Positions 63,611 to 64,000 of a DNA stretch of 64,000 nucleotides are shown here, piece by piece. Both the position numbers and the translations under genes were made by a program. The notes beneath the pieces are model-generated. The model saw only the letters and a program-made list of their open reading frames with translations, had not been told where the DNA came from and searched no databases. Position 1 is the first letter of the stretch, and every line of letters begins with the position of its first letter. The DNA comes from Tethya wilhelma (taxonomy: Eukaryota; Porifera; Demospongiae; Tethyida; Tethyidae): assembly GCA_964030475.1 (NCBI GenBank), contig CAXIPT010000004.1:2245327-2309326 (forward strand), in the 5' to 3' direction.

Positions 63611-64000
63611 ACATTCATCTACAGTTCTGTCGACAATAGGTTCATCCATCGTTGATTCTGAGGACGACCTGGACCCACTCATAGATGAAGAGGAACGACT
63701 ACAGCTACTTGGTGTTGGCTCAGAGGAAGAAGAGGATGATGATGAAGAGGGCTTGCCTCCCCCTGCTAAACGGCCAAAGTTTGAACCTTCTGCCAGGACA
63801 GTTAAGGTCCTAAAAGCTGCCACATTACAGCCACTGAAGAACAACAACAGGCAGATCCTGACGAAGAGGTTTCCCCTTCCCTCCTGTGATGAAGCCCATA
63901 CCCCAAAGTTAGATGATCATATCTCATGTATTGTACAAAAGTCTGCAAACACATAATTTATGATTGCTTCCTGAGTAAGCTTCAGCAATTCTCCCTAGAT
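63611..64000 (+). pseudogene. DIRS-like retrotransposon ORF1, 3' half (window edge)
   Basis: Starts directly at the transposon border and reads STVLSTIGSSIVDSEDDLDP, an acidic run (GSEEEEDDDEEGLPPPAKRP), then FPLPSCDEAHTPKLDDH. A frameshift near 63950 is followed by a frame with CFLSKLQQFSLD at the window end. Composition and strand continue those of 53191-53682, consistent with one ORF split by the transposon block. Confidence 0.45.

Noticed and set aside
1..64000. CRISPR arrays, bacterial operons, ribosome-binding sites, rRNA or tRNA genes
   Set aside because: Exons with GT-AG introns and animal gene families show eukaryotic nuclear DNA. No spaced direct-repeat array of CRISPR type and no cloverleaf or rRNA-like segment was seen.

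Overview
The window reads as nuclear DNA of an early-branching animal, most likely a demosponge. The grounds are AT-rich sequence with short GT-AG introns, metazoan genes (a WAPL-like cohesin release factor and the ACID/PTOV part of Mediator subunit MED25), a dense set of Death-domain and Roc-COR-ZU5-Death genes of the kind expanded in sponges and cnidarians, a tandem family of secreted cysteine-rich proteins of a type I associate with sponges and cnidarians, many MITEs and many (CA)n tracts. The species cannot be told from the sequence. Single N characters (for example 9138, 16002, 24534, 35198, 45363, 45749, 47375, 50702) and a 20-N gap at 43497-43516 mark weak joins in the assembly. Exon coordinates were worked out by eye and may be off by one base in places.

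Layout. 1-535 is the 3' end of a decayed LTR retrotransposon. 2693-12556 holds three phase-compatible exons of a WAPL-like gene. Its 9.3 kb intron contains a same-strand tandem cluster of secreted cysteine-rich genes (4670-11434), part of which is an exact 2272 bp duplication that looks like an assembly artefact. 13395-13904 is a granulin-like secreted protein on the minus strand. 14975-23122 carries repeated copies of a two-exon module with matching intron phases, mixed with MITEs and microsatellites. From 18 kb to 61 kb lies a Death-domain locus: two small single-domain Death proteins (18084-18544 and 25628-26084); a predicted 1313-residue protein, 2A-like leader/Death/Roc-COR/ZU5/Death (26833-34781); a second 2A-like leader plus Death gene (36315-37019); a Death exon in phase with MED25-like exons (40490-44818); and two further ZU5/Death or Roc-COR-ZU5 copies (46206-50701 and 57841-61303), both damaged or interrupted by mobile elements.

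Mobile DNA dominates the right side: a 2.6 kb gag-protease-only LTR element with equal LTRs (46669-49271), a tyrosine-recombinase fragment (50976-51135), a DIRS-like ORF1 split in two (53191-53682 and 63611-64000), and between its halves two THAP/DDE plus YqaJ transposon copies (ISL2EU-like) that bracket a truncated Roc-COR-ZU5 gene. Many short inverted-repeat elements can be sorted into families by their termini and target-site duplications.

The most interesting signal is the pair of 2A-like ribosome-skipping motifs (core DIETNPGP). Each sits at the very end of a first exon that encodes hydrophobic segments and is followed directly by a Death-domain exon. The predicted result is two products from one mRNA: a hydrophobic leader, and a cytosolic Death/Roc-COR/ZU5/Death signalling protein beginning with proline.
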